Under the pieces are notes generated by a model that saw only the letters and a list, made by a program, of their open reading frames with translations, did no database searches and was not told the origin of the DNA. Position numbers and translations under genes: made by a program. From contig NZ_CP054306.1 of assembly GCF_018282115.1 (NCBI RefSeq), forward strand, positions 1,783,488 through 1,847,487: 64,000 bases of DNA, written 5' to 3'. Positions 9,653-19,245 of this stretch are shown piece by piece (within the stretch, counting starts at the first letter, position 1; every line of letters begins with the position of its first letter). This DNA is from Synechocystis sp. PCC 7338 (GTDB lineage Bacteria; Cyanobacteriota; Cyanobacteriia; Cyanobacteriales; Microcystaceae).

Positions 9653-11089
9653 ATGGTAAATTCCCACCGTCTTGAAACCGATAGCATGGGTCTCTTAGAA
9701 GTGCCGGCCGATCGCCTATGGGGGGCCCAAACCCAACGCTCCCTGATGTTTTTTGGCATTGGGAGTGACGTGATGCCACCGGATTTAATTCGAGCCTTTG
9801 CCGTGCTGAAAAAAGCGGCCGCGATTACCAACCGGGATCTGGGTAAATTGCCAGGGGACAAGGCAGAGTTAATTATTCAGGCGGCGGATGAAATTATGGC
9901 CGGGCAGTGGTTAGACCATTTTCCTTTACGGATTTGGCAGACCGGCAGTGGCACCCAAACCAATATGAACGTTAATGAAGTGATTGCCAATCGGGCGATC
10001 GCCATGGTGGGGGGAGAATTGGGTAGTAAAAATCCTATCCATCCCAATGACCATGTCAATATGTCCCAGTCCTCCAACGACACTTTTCCCACGGCGATGC
10101 ACATTGCGGCAGTGGAAGGTCTGCAAAGTAAATTAATTCCCAGTTTGCAAGCTCTGCGGGATAGTCTCCAAGAAAAAGGGAATAGTTTTGCTAGTATCAT
10201 CAAAATCGGCCGTACCCATCTGATGGATGCAGTGCCCCTAACTTTAGGGCAGGAATTTTCCGGTTATGTAGCCCAGTTAGACCAGGGGTTAACCCAGCTT
10301 AATCATTGCTTACCAGGATTGTTAGAACTGGCCCTGGGGGGAACGGCGGTGGGCACCGGCTTAAATAGCCATCCCCAATTTGCCGAAAAAGTAGCCCAGG
10401 AAATTGCCCAGTTAACCGGCTATCCTTTCGTTTCTGCCCCCAACAAGTTTGCCGCCCTGGCCGGCCACGAGGCGATCGCCTTTGCCAGTGGCGTGCTGAA
10501 AAGTATTGCCACTTCCCTAATGAAAATCGCCAATGACCTACGCTGGATGGGGTCTGGCCCCCGCTGTGGCCTAGGGGAATTGGTGCTCCCAGCCAATGAA
10601 CCGGGTTCTTCCATCATGCCGGGGAAAGTAAATCCGACCCAATGTGAAGCCCTGACCATGGTCTGTGTGCAGGTAATGGGCAACGATGCCACCATCGGCT
10701 TTGCCGCCAGCCAAGGCAACTTTGAACTGAATGTCTTTAAACCTGTCATCATCCACAACTTTCTCCAATCCATCCATTTGCTCAGTGATAGCTGTGTCAG
10801 TTTCCGGCAAAATTTGGTAACAGGATTGGAAGTAAACGAAGGCAAAGTCAAAGAATTTTTAGACAACTCCTTAATGCTAGTCACCGCCCTCAATCCCCAC
10901 ATCGGTTACGACAATGCTGCCCAAGTAGCCAAAACCGCTTTTAGTGAAGGCATTACCCTCAAACAAGCGGCGGTGCATTTGGGTCTATTAACTCCAGAAC
11001 AGTTCGACGCTTGGGTAATTCCGGAGCAGATGATTGCCCCGATCGCCGATGAGCCCATTCATCCAACTCAAAATTTCCTGAAGCTTTAA
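9653..11089 (+). CDS. fumC: class II fumarate hydratase FumC
   Basis: 478 residues from ATG at 9653. An earlier TTG at 9599 lies in the murA terminator and is rejected. It interconverts fumarate and malate in the TCA cycle. Superfamily signatures: [48 protein letters not shown], and the mobile-loop signature [13 protein letters not shown] at about residue 320. This is the iron-free, oxygen-stable type, which suits an oxygen-evolving organism. Full length with no anomaly. Confidence 0.97.
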   Translation: MVNSHRLETDSMGLLEVPADRLWGAQTQRSLMFFGIGSDVMPPDLIRAFAVLKKAAAITNRDLGKLPGDKAELIIQAADEIMAGQWLDHFPLRIWQTGSGTQTNMNVNEVIANRAIAMVGGELGSKNPIHPNDHVNMSQSSNDTFPTAMHIAAVEGLQSKLIPSLQALRDSLQEKGNSFASIIKIGRTHLMDAVPLTLGQEFSGYVAQLDQGLTQLNHCLPGLLELALGGTAVGTGLNSHPQFAEKVAQEIAQLTGYPFVSAPNKFAALAGHEAIAFASGVLKSIATSLMKIANDLRWMGSGPRCGLGELVLPANEPGSSIMPGKVNPTQCEALTMVCVQVMGNDATIGFAASQGNFELNVFKPVIIHNFLQSIHLLSDSCVSFRQNLVTGLEVNEGKVKEFLDNSLMLVTALNPHIGYDNAAQVAKTAFSEGITLKQAAVHLGLLTPEQFDAWVIPEQMIAPIADEPIHPTQNFLKL

Positions 11090-11145
11090 ACTGTCATGGG
11101 GCAGCTCTGGATTTTCATGCTGGCGATCGATGATAAATTACTGGG

Positions 11146-11286
11146 GTGTTTGACAACATCTGTAAATACCTCGCCGAAACCTTTTCCCAGAACCATGCCA
11201 CCTGGCTTCTCGGAAAACCCGTTACCCTCACAGCCCTCAGTCCCAAGGAATTATCATTGGAACCCATCCGGGCCGACGCCTTAACA
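11146..11286 (+). pseudogene. N-terminal stub of an Rpn/PD-(D/E)XK-type family protein
   Basis: From GTG at 11146 the frame reads about 47 residues resembling the N-terminus of the Rpn-type (recombination-promoting nuclease-like) proteins common in cyanobacteria: VFDNICKYLAETF, then ATWLLGK and LSLEPIRADAL. The similarity stops exactly where the TnpB-type element begins (about 11287). I find no continuation beyond the element's right end, so the rest of the gene, including the nuclease core, is gone. Assignment by pattern recognition only. Confidence 0.6.
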
Positions 11287-11390
11287 AAAATATGGCACGG
11301 GAATTCCCCTCCCTAAAGGAAGGGGATGTACCGAGAGCCTTAATTCCTTGCTAGTCTTGTGCTGCCGATAATCGGTAAGTCATTTTACGG

Positions 11391-12712
11391 TAATACTTAG
11401 AGCAACTAGGTTTCGCATTTATCCGACAGCAAAGCAGGAGCTACATTTCAGACGTAGCTTTGGGTGCTGTCGTTTTGCGTATAATTTTGCTCTAAACCTT
11501 GTCAATGAGACTTACAAGGAAACGGGGAAAGGATTGGGACGATTTGCAATCCAAAAGGCAATCACCGAACTCAAAAAAGAAGACGAATGGATGAGTGAGC
11601 CGTACTCGCAATGTTTGCAAGTGGTGGCGTTGAACTTGTCCAGGACATTTATTAACTTTTTTGAAAGACGTGGGGACTATCCCCGGTTCAAGTCTAAGAG
11701 CCTGTTTGGAAAGTTGAGTTTTGGCTATCTAATCCCCCCTAGCCCCCCTTGGGAAGGAGGGAAATGTCACAAAAGCCCCCCTTTTTAAGCCGGAGCTTTA
11801 GTGAGGAGATTTAGGGGGATAAATACCTAGCTTTGTACTTTTCAAACACTTTCTAAGCATTGGCGGCAATCCATTAGCTACCCCCAAAATGTCAAGGTTG
11901 TTGATAATGGCATCAAATTCCCAAAAATAGGAAAAGTTGATGTTGTTATTCACCGGGATATAGAAGAGGCAGTGAAGACTGTTACTGTTTCCATGAATGC
12001 CAAGGGACAATACTTTGCCTCTCTCTTAGTGGATGATGGTAACGGAATTCGCAATCAATCCGTGGACGGTAAAGCGGTCGGAATTGACCTAGGGCTAACT
12101 CATTTTGTCATTACCAGTGATAGCTCCAAGTTCAATAATCCCCGCTGGTTGAGCAAGCATGAGCGCAACCTGAAGCAAAAACAGAAACGGTTATCCCGCC
12201 GCAAAAAAGTTTCCAATAACCAGAATAAAGCTAGGCTACAGGTAGCGACTGTTCACGATAAAATTGCCCGTTGCCGGGAAGACTTTCACCATAAGCTATC
12301 ACGCAGGATAGTAGACGAAAACCAAGTCATCGTGGTGGAAAATCTAGCTGTACGGAACATGATGCAAAACCACTACCTTGTCCAGTCCATTGGACAAGTG
12401 GGATGGGGTGAATTTTGCACCATGTTGAAATACAAGTCGGAGTGGGAAGGAAAGGTCTATGTTGAAGTGGATCGTTTCTTCCCATCTTCTAAAACCTGTA
12501 ACGTTTGCCTAAACGGGTTTGCCAGCCTTCTCCTGGATATTAGGTTCAAATGCGGTACTAAACATGACCGTGATATAAATGCCGCACTCAACATCCGAGA
12601 CGAAGGACTGCGTATTTTGACCTCTGGAACGGGGGATTCCGCCTATTGTCTAGCTGTAAGACAAGGTAGTAAAGGACGCAAGTCTTATACCACTTTGCAG
12701 GCTACTGGATAG
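11391..12712 (+). pseudogene. tnpB: tnpB (IS605-type RNA-guided nuclease), split and damaged
   Basis: The N-terminal part reads ATRFRIYPTAKQE and RRSFGCCRFAYNFAL and continues to FKSK at 11698. The frame is then broken by a 154-base insertion and resumes at 11858 with HWRQSISYPQNVKV, running to the stop at 12712. The RuvC residues are all there: GIDLGLTHF (Asp), VVVENLAVRNM (Glu) and HDRDINAALNI (Asp). The zinc finger is damaged: after CNVC the second CxxC half reads RFKCGTKHDRD, which looks like a four-residue deletion that removed one cysteine. No good start codon is visible at the 5' end. Not expected to be functional. Confidence 0.8.
11699..11852. repeat. MITE-like insertion inside tnpB
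   Basis: Flanked by a direct repeat TCTAAG (11693-11698 and 11852-11857). Imperfect terminal inverted repeats: AGCCTGTTTGGAAAGT on the left, and the complement of the right end reads AAAGTGTTTGAAAAGT (12 of 16 match). Inside are GC-rich palindromic blocks (ATCCCCCCTAGCCCCCCTTGG and, near the right, TTAGGGGGAT). Too short to encode a transposase. Removing it together with one copy of the repeat restores the tnpB frame exactly. Confidence 0.8.
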
Positions 12713-12774
12713 GAAGCTCCCTCCTTTAGGGCGGAGTAGTTCACAATGCTCCTCGGTTCGCCCACAAGTTTCGG

Positions 12775-12866
12775 GGGTGACTAGAATAAACTCCCCCAGC
12801 ATTGCGGTTGCTTTAGTGGGTCGATCAAGGAGGCAAACTGCAACTTTGCCAACAGGCTCTTAAGTT
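12775..12866 (-). repeat. diverged copy of the palindromic repeat, reverse orientation
   Basis: On the minus strand the sequence from about 12866 downward begins TTAAGAGCCTGTTGGCAAAG, close to the left end of the insertion in tnpB. It then contains CCCACTAAAGC between C-rich and GGGGGAG arms, as in the related repeats at 11.8 and 52.6 kb. The distal end is uncertain. It lies between the TnpB element and the rnd gene. Confidence 0.5.
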
Positions 12867-12869
12867 GGG

Positions 12870-13523
12870 CTAACCGGGCCCGCCATGCTCAAACACATTG
12901 CCATACATACCTAAATCCAGTGTTACCATCACCGGCAAACACTCAAAACACCGTTGGGCTAACCTTAAACGATCCTCCCTAGCGAGCATTGCTTCTAACT
13001 TGTGCCGTAGGGGAATCAAATAACGCACATCATTGGCGGCATAGGCTAATTGATCCTTACTCAAATTGGCAGCGTTGCCCCAATCAGAACATTGGGAAGA
13101 TTTATCCAATTCCACTCCCACCAACTCCTGCACCAGCGTCTTGAGTCCATGGTGGGAAGTGTAGGTGCGGGCGATTTTACTGGCAATTTTACTACAAAAA
13201 ATTGGATAGGTTTTAATGTCAAAGGTGTGTTTCAGTTGGGCCGTGTCAAAACGAGCAAAATGGAAGATTTTTGTTATGGCTGGGTCTTGCATCAGCCGGG
13301 CCAAGTTGGGAGCTTCCTCCTGGCCCTTGGCAATGCGTAAAGCCGTTACATTACCCTCTGGATCACAAATTTGCACCAAGCAGAGGCGATCTCGATGGGG
13401 ATTTAAGCCCATGGTTTCCGTATCCACCGCAACTTCTTTGCAAGACAAAAGCTGCTGGCAAACGTCTTCGGGTAAATCGTAATCAAAAACTTGGAACTGA
13501 TTCAAAATATCGGCAGAGGGCAT
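12870..13523 (-). CDS. rnd: RNase D-like 3'-5' exonuclease
   Basis: About 217 residues from ATG at 13523 (a TTG three codons upstream is less likely). DEDDy exonuclease: AVDTETMGL (Asp34/Glu36), FHFARFDTAQL, and the Exo III motif YAANDVRYL with the Tyr of the DEDDy class. It lacks the HRDC domains of E. coli RNase D, so it is a short single-domain form, usual in cyanobacteria. Probable role is tRNA or small-RNA 3' trimming. The stop lies just after the repeat copy. Confidence 0.88.
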   Translation of the reverse strand: MPSADILNQFQVFDYDLPEDVCQQLLSCKEVAVDTETMGLNPHRDRLCLVQICDPEGNVTALRIAKGQEEAPNLARLMQDPAITKIFHFARFDTAQLKHTFDIKTYPIFCSKIASKIARTYTSHHGLKTLVQELVGVELDKSSQCSDWGNAANLSKDQLAYAANDVRYLIPLRHKLEAMLAREDRLRLAQRCFECLPVMVTLDLGMYGNVFEHGGPG

Positions 13524-13561
13524 GGTTAGCAACCAAAATCAATGAAGGAATAGTTAGTTTC

Positions 13562-14452
13562 CTAAGGGCGAAAATCCGCCGGGGTAGGGGTGCGGCGTCG
13601 GGGAGGATTGGGGGTGACTACGGGGGCTGGTTTGGGAGTAACGGTTTCCATTTCCTTGGCAACGGAGTTTTCTTCGGTCACAGTGGTGACACTCTCCTCT
13701 TCCACCACCATACTGGACTCTTTGTCAGCGGAATCTTGCTGCTGAATAATAATTTCTGTCTCGGTTTCTGTTACCTCCGTTATTCCTGTTGCCGTAGGGG
13801 GATTATCCTCCAGGGGCTGAACTGGTTCCGGGGCAATAAGCTCCTGTTTTTCCTGGGTGATTGGTTCTGGGGCCACAGGGCTAACGGCCGTTCCCCCGAA
13901 GATGGCCGCCTGGGTGCCACTGATGTAGTAGTGCCCTAAAACTTGACCTTCGTAGGTGCGTTTGGTGAACTGCCAGCCTGGATTGAGCTGTACCTGCATG
14001 AAGCCTGCGCCGATGCCTTTGGTGCTACCGACAATAAGTTCGGGGCCGCGGCCGTTACGGGAAGTGGCCACCAACACCAGTTCATTGCCCCTGGGCACAA
14101 GACGCAGTAGGTAATCCAAGCCATAGTCCTGGCCATCGATGCGGATGGAATAGCCGTTGCTGTCTGTGGCACGGCGACAGTGGCCAGTAAAGTCAAAGTT
14201 TAACAGCAGGGGATCCACCATGGCCGGCGCTCCGGGGGTGACGTCCCAACATTTATTTTTGCCGGGAATCTGCTCAATTACCAAAAGGTCGTATTTGGTG
14301 GTTTCGACGCCGTAGGGACGGGCCACCGCAATTACCTCAGTTTGCTCGATCGCCGTTTCGGTGAAGGTGCTAGCGGCGAGGGGAGTGAAGGGAGCTAGGG
14401 CAACCCCGACAGCCATGGCCAAGAAGGGGTGTGGGAAAAATTTCCAATTCAT
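13562..14452 (-). CDS. DUF3747-type exported protein
   Basis: About 296 residues from ATG at 14452. The N-terminus has a signal-peptide-like hydrophobic stretch (FLAMAVGVALAPFTPLAAS). The conserved body resembles the cyanobacterial DUF3747 family: IEQTEVIAVARPYG, CWDVTPGAPAMVDPLLLNFDFTGHC (two Cys, possibly a disulfide) and YYISGTQAAIFGG. A long low-complexity Glu/Thr/Val/Pro tail follows, ending in a basic proline-rich stretch. Probably periplasmic or cell-surface; function unknown. Confidence 0.75.
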   Translation of the reverse strand: MNWKFFPHPFLAMAVGVALAPFTPLAASTFTETAIEQTEVIAVARPYGVETTKYDLLVIEQIPGKNKCWDVTPGAPAMVDPLLLNFDFTGHCRRATDSNGYSIRIDGQDYGLDYLLRLVPRGNELVLVATSRNGRGPELIVGSTKGIGAGFMQVQLNPGWQFTKRTYEGQVLGHYYISGTQAAIFGGTAVSPVAPEPITQEKQELIAPEPVQPLEDNPPTATGITEVTETETEIIIQQQDSADKESSMVVEEESVTTVTEENSVAKEMETVTPKPAPVVTPNPPRRRTPTPADFRP

Positions 14453-14728
14453 AGGGCAAATAGTCAACGTGGCATAGGATTGTTAACCCCATCAAGCCCG
14501 AAAATGTTCCCCAACGGAGCCCTGGAGAGACAGTCTACAGGTTGGAACAGACCGCCTGGGAACCAAGCTCAGTCAGGATTGCTGGCCCATTCTACCAAAC
14601 AGGCCCACGGTGCTTTGCCCCTGTTCTGAAAATCGAGGAATGGCAATGTCCTTTGAGCTTTTCTAGCGGTTGGGGGGAGAGGATGTCAAAATGGAACAAC
14701 ATAATACAGGTGACATTCTCGTTTTTCT

Positions 14729-15949
14729 ATGGATACCAAAGCTTTTAAACGGTCTCTGCACCACTCCGACAATTACCACCGCAAGGGATTTGGCCATGGG
14801 GAAGAGGTGATGGGGGTGATGAATACGGAATATCAAAGCCACCTAATCCAGGAAATTCGTCAGAATAATTACCGCCTGGAGCGGGGAGATGTCACCATTC
14901 TCTTGGCGGAGGCCTTCGGTTTTTGCTGGGGGGTGGAACGGGCAGTGGCCATGGCCTACGAGACCCGCCAACATTTTCCCCAGGAACGGCTTTGGATTAC
15001 CAACGAAATTATCCATAATCCTTCGGTTAATCAAAGGCTAAGGGAAATGGAAGTGAATTTTATTGATGTGGTTAACGGAGAAAAGGATTTTAGTGGCGTG
15101 GCCAAGGGGGATGTGGTGATTCTGCCCGCCTTTGGAGCCAGTGTGGAGGAAATGCAGCTACTCAACGACCGGGGCTGTACCATTGTCGATACCACTTGCC
15201 CCTGGGTTTCCAAAGTCTGGAATTCGGTGGAAAAACATAAAAAGAAAGAACATACTTCCATCATCCACGGTAAATACAACCACGAGGAAACCATTGCCAC
15301 TAGCTCCTTTGCTGGTACCTATCTAATTGTTTTAAATATGGCCGAAGCCCAAAGGGTTTGTGACTATATTCTCCACGGTGGCGATAAAGACGAGTTTTTA
15401 GCTTATTTTGCCAATGCCCATTCCGCTGGTTTTGATCCAGACCGAGATTTAGTTCGTTTGGGGGTGGCCAACCAAACCACCATGCTTAAAAGTGAAACGG
15501 AAATGATTGGCAAATTGTTTGAAAAAACCCTGTTGCAAAAATATGGCCCCACGGAGCTCAACAATCACTTTATGAGCTTTAACACCATCTGTGATGCTAC
15601 CCAGGAGCGACAGGATGCCATGTTTGATTTGGTCAAAGAAGACCTGTCTTTAATGGTGGTTATTGGTGGTTTTAATTCTTCTAATACCACCCATTTACAG
15701 GAAATTGCGGTGGAACATGGTATCCCCTCTGTTCACATCGACAGCGGCGATCGCATTGGGCCGGGCAATCGGGTCGAGCATAAACCCCTAGGCAAGGATC
15801 TGGAGATGCTGGAACCCTGGCTACCAGACGGAAAAATTACGGTAGGCGTAACTTCCGGGGCCTCTACTCCCGACAAAGTAGTGGAGGAAGTGATGAAAAG
15901 GATTGTGGCGATTAAGGAAGCTCAACCCGTCTTAGAAATTGCGGGATAG
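14729..15949 (+). CDS. ispH: 4-hydroxy-3-methylbut-2-enyl diphosphate reductase IspH
   Basis: 406 residues, the usual cyanobacterial/plant length. Last step of the MEP pathway, giving IPP and DMAPP with electrons from ferredoxin. The three cluster cysteines are at about residues 66 (FGFCWGVE), 157 ([11 protein letters not shown]) and 288 ([13 protein letters not shown]). [15 protein letters not shown] and [15 protein letters not shown] confirm the family. The 3' end overlaps the convergent DUF3318 gene by 18 bases. Confidence 0.97.
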   Translation: MDTKAFKRSLHHSDNYHRKGFGHGEEVMGVMNTEYQSHLIQEIRQNNYRLERGDVTILLAEAFGFCWGVERAVAMAYETRQHFPQERLWITNEIIHNPSVNQRLREMEVNFIDVVNGEKDFSGVAKGDVVILPAFGASVEEMQLLNDRGCTIVDTTCPWVSKVWNSVEKHKKKEHTSIIHGKYNHEETIATSSFAGTYLIVLNMAEAQRVCDYILHGGDKDEFLAYFANAHSAGFDPDRDLVRLGVANQTTMLKSETEMIGKLFEKTLLQKYGPTELNNHFMSFNTICDATQERQDAMFDLVKEDLSLMVVIGGFNSSNTTHLQEIAVEHGIPSVHIDSGDRIGPGNRVEHKPLGKDLEMLEPWLPDGKITVGVTSGASTPDKVVEEVMKRIVAIKEAQPVLEIAG

Positions 15950-16570
15950 GGTGGGATCGGAGCTGGCTTGGCTGTTGAGCATAAGGCGTAAGTTTTGACA
16001 GCGCAACAGTTCATTGAAGCTGAGGGTGCTACGGTTTTCAATCCGGGCGGTGTTTTCGATCGCCGTTAATAGGACCTGGATGGCCTCTTTTTGGTTGTAG
16101 CCCCGACGTACAGCCACCTTAAGAGCTTGGGCATCGGCCTCGATTTCCCGTTCATTACTTTGGTAACCCCGCCAAATTTGTTGGGCCGCCAAAGCCGTGA
16201 GGCCACCGGCCACGACCATACCGACACCATCCCTCTGCCAAAGTTGCACCCCTACGGCGATCGCCCCCGCCACGGTCAATCCCTGGTACAAATCAGGCTT
16301 GAACCAGCGAATATTAACCAAACGACAGACGATGCTCAGCATGAGTAAATCCCGTTCCTGGATGGTCAACTCCCACCAAAGACTGAAATTAATTTTCACC
16401 AGGCGATCGCCAAATTGCCAGGGCTTAGGAAAATCACAATCGATCACCCGGGACTGTTTCGGTTGAGCAAGGAGTTTGACTAGCATCCGCCCCGAAGCCG
16501 GCATCAACTCTTTTAGACGACGAATTTCCGTTTCTTGGTCACTGCCTTGATAGGTTCCCTGGCGGTTCAT
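15932..16570 (-). CDS. DUF3318-type cyanobacterial membrane protein
   Basis: 212 residues. The N-terminal soluble part ([20 protein letters not shown], then [16 protein letters not shown]) is followed by two hydrophobic segments (about residues 93-110 and 117-130), then an acidic/basic helical tail with an [11 protein letters not shown]-type motif. I recognise it as the cyanobacterial DUF3318 family; no function is known. Convergent with ispH, overlapping by 18 bases. Confidence 0.75.
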   Translation of the reverse strand: MNRQGTYQGSDQETEIRRLKELMPASGRMLVKLLAQPKQSRVIDCDFPKPWQFGDRLVKINFSLWWELTIQERDLLMLSIVCRLVNIRWFKPDLYQGLTVAGAIAVGVQLWQRDGVGMVVAGGLTALAAQQIWRGYQSNEREIEADAQALKVAVRRGYNQKEAIQVLLTAIENTARIENRSTLSFNELLRCQNLRLMLNSQASSDPTLSRNF

Positions 16571-16875
16571 GGTGATTTAAATCTTAGCTAGCATTGACTT
16601 CAAGTCTGACACATACTTTCGACAACATTAAACAATAAATGTTGGCAATTATTATGGCAATGTTTAGCGGATTGTATGCCCTTTCCGTTTCAGCTTGACG
16701 TCAAGGGAACCGTTTTGGTGAACAATTAATGAACAATCGTCAAAAATCCGAGTCAGTGGCCTAAGCATTCCAGCCCTTTGCACTTTCAGTCTGACCTCTT
16801 TCTTCTTCCCCCTGGAGGAAAATAGCCAGTTGACCGATTGCCGCCACCTTGACTTTTCCCTGTTCCCCACCATCC
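16571..16875. other. 305-base divergent intergenic region
   Basis: Lies between the divergent DUF3318 and MidA-like genes. I see no gene. It is AT-rich near 16620-16670 and should contain two outward promoters. Confidence 0.4.
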
Positions 16876-18072
16876 ATGGCCCAGAATATTCTCCCCGCTC
16901 TCCTTGACCACATCCGCCAAAGCCCCCAACAACGGCTCACTTTTGCGGAGTTTATGGAGTGGGTGCTCTATCAACCCGATTATGGCTATTACAGCAGTGG
17001 TCAGGTGGACATTGGCATTCGAGGGGATTTTGTCACAGCGATCGCCTTGGGGGCGGATTTTGGGGAACTGTTAGCTGAGCAATTTCTGGAAATGTGGCAA
17101 CGGCTGGGGGAACCGGATCGCTTTGATCTTTTAGAATTAGGCGCTGGAACGGGGGCCTTTGCCCAAACAGTATTGGCCCAGGCACAAAAGCTACATCCCG
17201 AATTTTTCGCCGCCTTACAGTACCACATCATTGAGGAGTCCGCCGCTCTCCGCAGAAGACAAACTGATCTATTAGAGCCCTGGCGGGAAATCGGCAAAAT
17301 ACAATGGCAAACTTGGCCGGAGTTGGCCAATGACAGCTTAGTGGGCTGTTGTTTTAGCAATGAATTTTTCGACGCTCTCCCTGTCCATCGGGTGGGCATC
17401 AAACAAGGGGTTTTGCAAGAGCAATATATTGAGGCGGGGGCAACGGACTTTATCAGTGTTTGGGACGATCTTTCCACTGAAAAATTAGTGGATTACTTTG
17501 CCAGCTTTGGTTTGCAACTGACCTGCCCCCCCTACAAGGAGAATTATGAAACCGAAGTTAATCTGGCCGCCCAACAGGCCCTAGAAGAAATTGCACGGAT
17601 TTTAGCCCAGGGGTGGGTATTAACGGTGGATTATGGCCATCCAGCGGGGAAATACTACCATCCCCAACGCTCCGGAGGTACTTTGCAATGCTATTTCCAA
17701 CAACGGCACCACGACAATCCCTTTGTCAATTTGGGGCAACAGGACGTCACTGCCCATGTCAACTTCACTGCCCTGGAATGGTGGGGAGAATGCTATGGTC
17801 TGAACCGTTTAGACTTTAGCCAACAGGGGCCTTTTTTGATGAATCTTGGCCTTGGCGATCGCCTAGCAGACCTATCCAGTGGTCAGTATGATCTGAACGA
17901 AATTTTTTCCCGACGGGCTATTTTGCATCAATTAATTGATCCCAATGGCCTTGGTAAATTTGGAGTGCTACTACAGGGTAAGGAGCTAAATACCTCGATG
18001 AAGGAACCAACTTTGCGGGGTTTTAAGCCCCCAACGGCGTTAGAAATGGGAAATTTACCAATAGCGGGCTAG
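16876..18072 (+). CDS. MidA/NDUFAF7-like SAM-dependent methyltransferase
   Basis: About 398 residues from ATG at 16876. Family signatures: LTFAEFMEWVLYQPDYGYY near the N-terminus, DFVTAIALGADFGELLAEQF, the SAM-binding LLELGAGTGAFAQTVL, and FSNEFFDALPVHR (the NEfxDAlP motif). In mitochondria the homologue methylates an arginine of a complex I subunit. Cyanobacteria have the related NDH-1, so a role in NDH-1 assembly is possible, but this is inference. Confidence 0.85.
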   Translation: MAQNILPALLDHIRQSPQQRLTFAEFMEWVLYQPDYGYYSSGQVDIGIRGDFVTAIALGADFGELLAEQFLEMWQRLGEPDRFDLLELGAGTGAFAQTVLAQAQKLHPEFFAALQYHIIEESAALRRRQTDLLEPWREIGKIQWQTWPELANDSLVGCCFSNEFFDALPVHRVGIKQGVLQEQYIEAGATDFISVWDDLSTEKLVDYFASFGLQLTCPPYKENYETEVNLAAQQALEEIARILAQGWVLTVDYGHPAGKYYHPQRSGGTLQCYFQQRHHDNPFVNLGQQDVTAHVNFTALEWWGECYGLNRLDFSQQGPFLMNLGLGDRLADLSSGQYDLNEIFSRRAILHQLIDPNGLGKFGVLLQGKELNTSMKEPTLRGFKPPTALEMGNLPIAG

Positions 18073-18099
18073 ACGGCAAACTTTTCCAATCGAGAAATT

Positions 18100-19164
18100 C
18101 TAGGCAGCCAGCCCCCGTTGTTTCAATAGGGTTTGTCTTTTCTTACGGGCAATTTCCTGGAGGTCAATGTTTTTGTCGGTTTCATCGACAATTTCCCCCG
18201 TTAAAACTTCAATTACGTCCTCTAGGGTAACAACCCCCGCAACGCCGCCATACTCATCAATAACCACCATTAAATGTTCCCGTTTTTCTTGGAATTGTTT
18301 AAGTAATTTATCTGCCCTCATGCCCTCGGGCACAAATTGGGCTGGCCTGGCTAATTCACCAATGGTTTTATCACCTTCACCTTGGATTAAAGCAGTTAAT
18401 AAATCCTGTTTGAGGGCAATACCTAGCACTTCATCGATATATTCATCAACAATCAAAATCCGGGTATGTTGGGATTGGATAATATCCTGTTGACATTCCC
18501 CTAGGGTTAGCTCTCCCAAAAGATAGGTGATAATCACCCTTGGGGTCATTAAATCCACCGCCATTAAGTCATTAAGCTGGAAAACCCGCTGAATCATTTG
18601 TTCTTCATCCCCCTCAATTACCCCTTCTTTATAACCAAGGGTAGCTAGAAACTTAATTTCAGCCTCGTTGGTGCTGGGCATTCTTTTCCCGTGGGTGAAG
18701 GGATTAGTAATCTGCTCAATTAACCACACTAAAGGAGTAAAAAGTAAAGTTAAAAACCTTAGGGGAATGGCGATCAACAGGGAGATGCTAGTGGCGTATC
18801 TCTCTCCTAGAGTTTTAGGAATAATTTCACCAAAAACAATAATCAATAGGGTCAATACCCCAGAAAAAACTCCCATCCAAGCATCTTGCAGGTGTTTGGC
18901 CGCCAGACTGCCGATGGTGATACTACCGACGATATTAAAGATGTTATTGAGTACAACTATGGTACCAATGGGACGATTCATCTTGTGGCGAATGGCCTGC
19001 AGGGCAACAGCGGAAGGATTATTTGATTGGGACAACTGCCGCACTTTGACCAGGGGCACAGAAAACAAAGCTGCTTCGGAACAGGAACAAATACCAGAAC
19101 CTAATAAAACAACGAGAATAACCGCCAGAATTTCCAGCATAAAAGCCCAAAACGAATCTACCAA
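18100..19164 (-). CDS. CNNM/CorC-HlyC-type membrane protein with CBS pair
   Basis: Up to 354 residues; Met9 (19140) could be the start. The N-terminal CNNM (DUF21) domain has three or four membrane segments with GICSCSEAALFSVPLVKVRQL, VLNNIFNIVGS and FGEIIPKTLGERY. Two CBS motifs follow (about residues 205-325), including MVVIDEYGGVAGVVTLEDVIEVLTGEI. The C-terminal CorC/HlyC FAD-like domain is missing, so it is a short form. Members are linked to magnesium or cobalt efflux. Confidence 0.85.
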   Translation of the reverse strand: MVDSFWAFMLEILAVILVVLLGSGICSCSEAALFSVPLVKVRQLSQSNNPSAVALQAIRHKMNRPIGTIVVLNNIFNIVGSITIGSLAAKHLQDAWMGVFSGVLTLLIIVFGEIIPKTLGERYATSISLLIAIPLRFLTLLFTPLVWLIEQITNPFTHGKRMPSTNEAEIKFLATLGYKEGVIEGDEEQMIQRVFQLNDLMAVDLMTPRVIITYLLGELTLGECQQDIIQSQHTRILIVDEYIDEVLGIALKQDLLTALIQGEGDKTIGELARPAQFVPEGMRADKLLKQFQEKREHLMVVIDEYGGVAGVVTLEDVIEVLTGEIVDETDKNIDLQEIARKKRQTLLKQRGLAA

Positions 19165-19245
19165 AATTATAGACCATGGCTATTTTCCCCTAGACTGGAG
19201 GCCTAAGGACAAAATCTTCACGAATTCTGCACATTTTTCTTTCCC

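Larger units (their letters stand above)
11287..12744 (+). mobile_element. TnpB-only IS200/IS605-type element, degraded
   Basis: The left end contains a hairpin (CCCCTCCCTAAAGG-AAGGGG at about 11306-11330), as in IS605-family ends. Then comes a split tnpB, and the right end has another hairpin (CTCC-CTCCTTTAGGG-GGAG, about 12717-12736) followed by TTCAC. No tnpA (Y1 transposase) is present, so it can move only if the transposase is supplied in trans. The right end overlapping the tnpB 3' region is where omega/reRNA guides arise in such elements. The left boundary is approximate. Confidence 0.75.

Noticed and set aside
10420-10902. 160-residue minus-strand frame inside fumC
   Set aside because: Antisense shadow of a conserved enzyme gene.
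11096-11284. 62-residue frame after fumC
   Set aside because: It runs in another frame than the Rpn-like stub and has no recognisable content.
13271-13939. 222-residue plus-strand frame antisense to rnd and DUF3747
   Set aside because: It is a shadow of the two minus-strand genes, with no family features.
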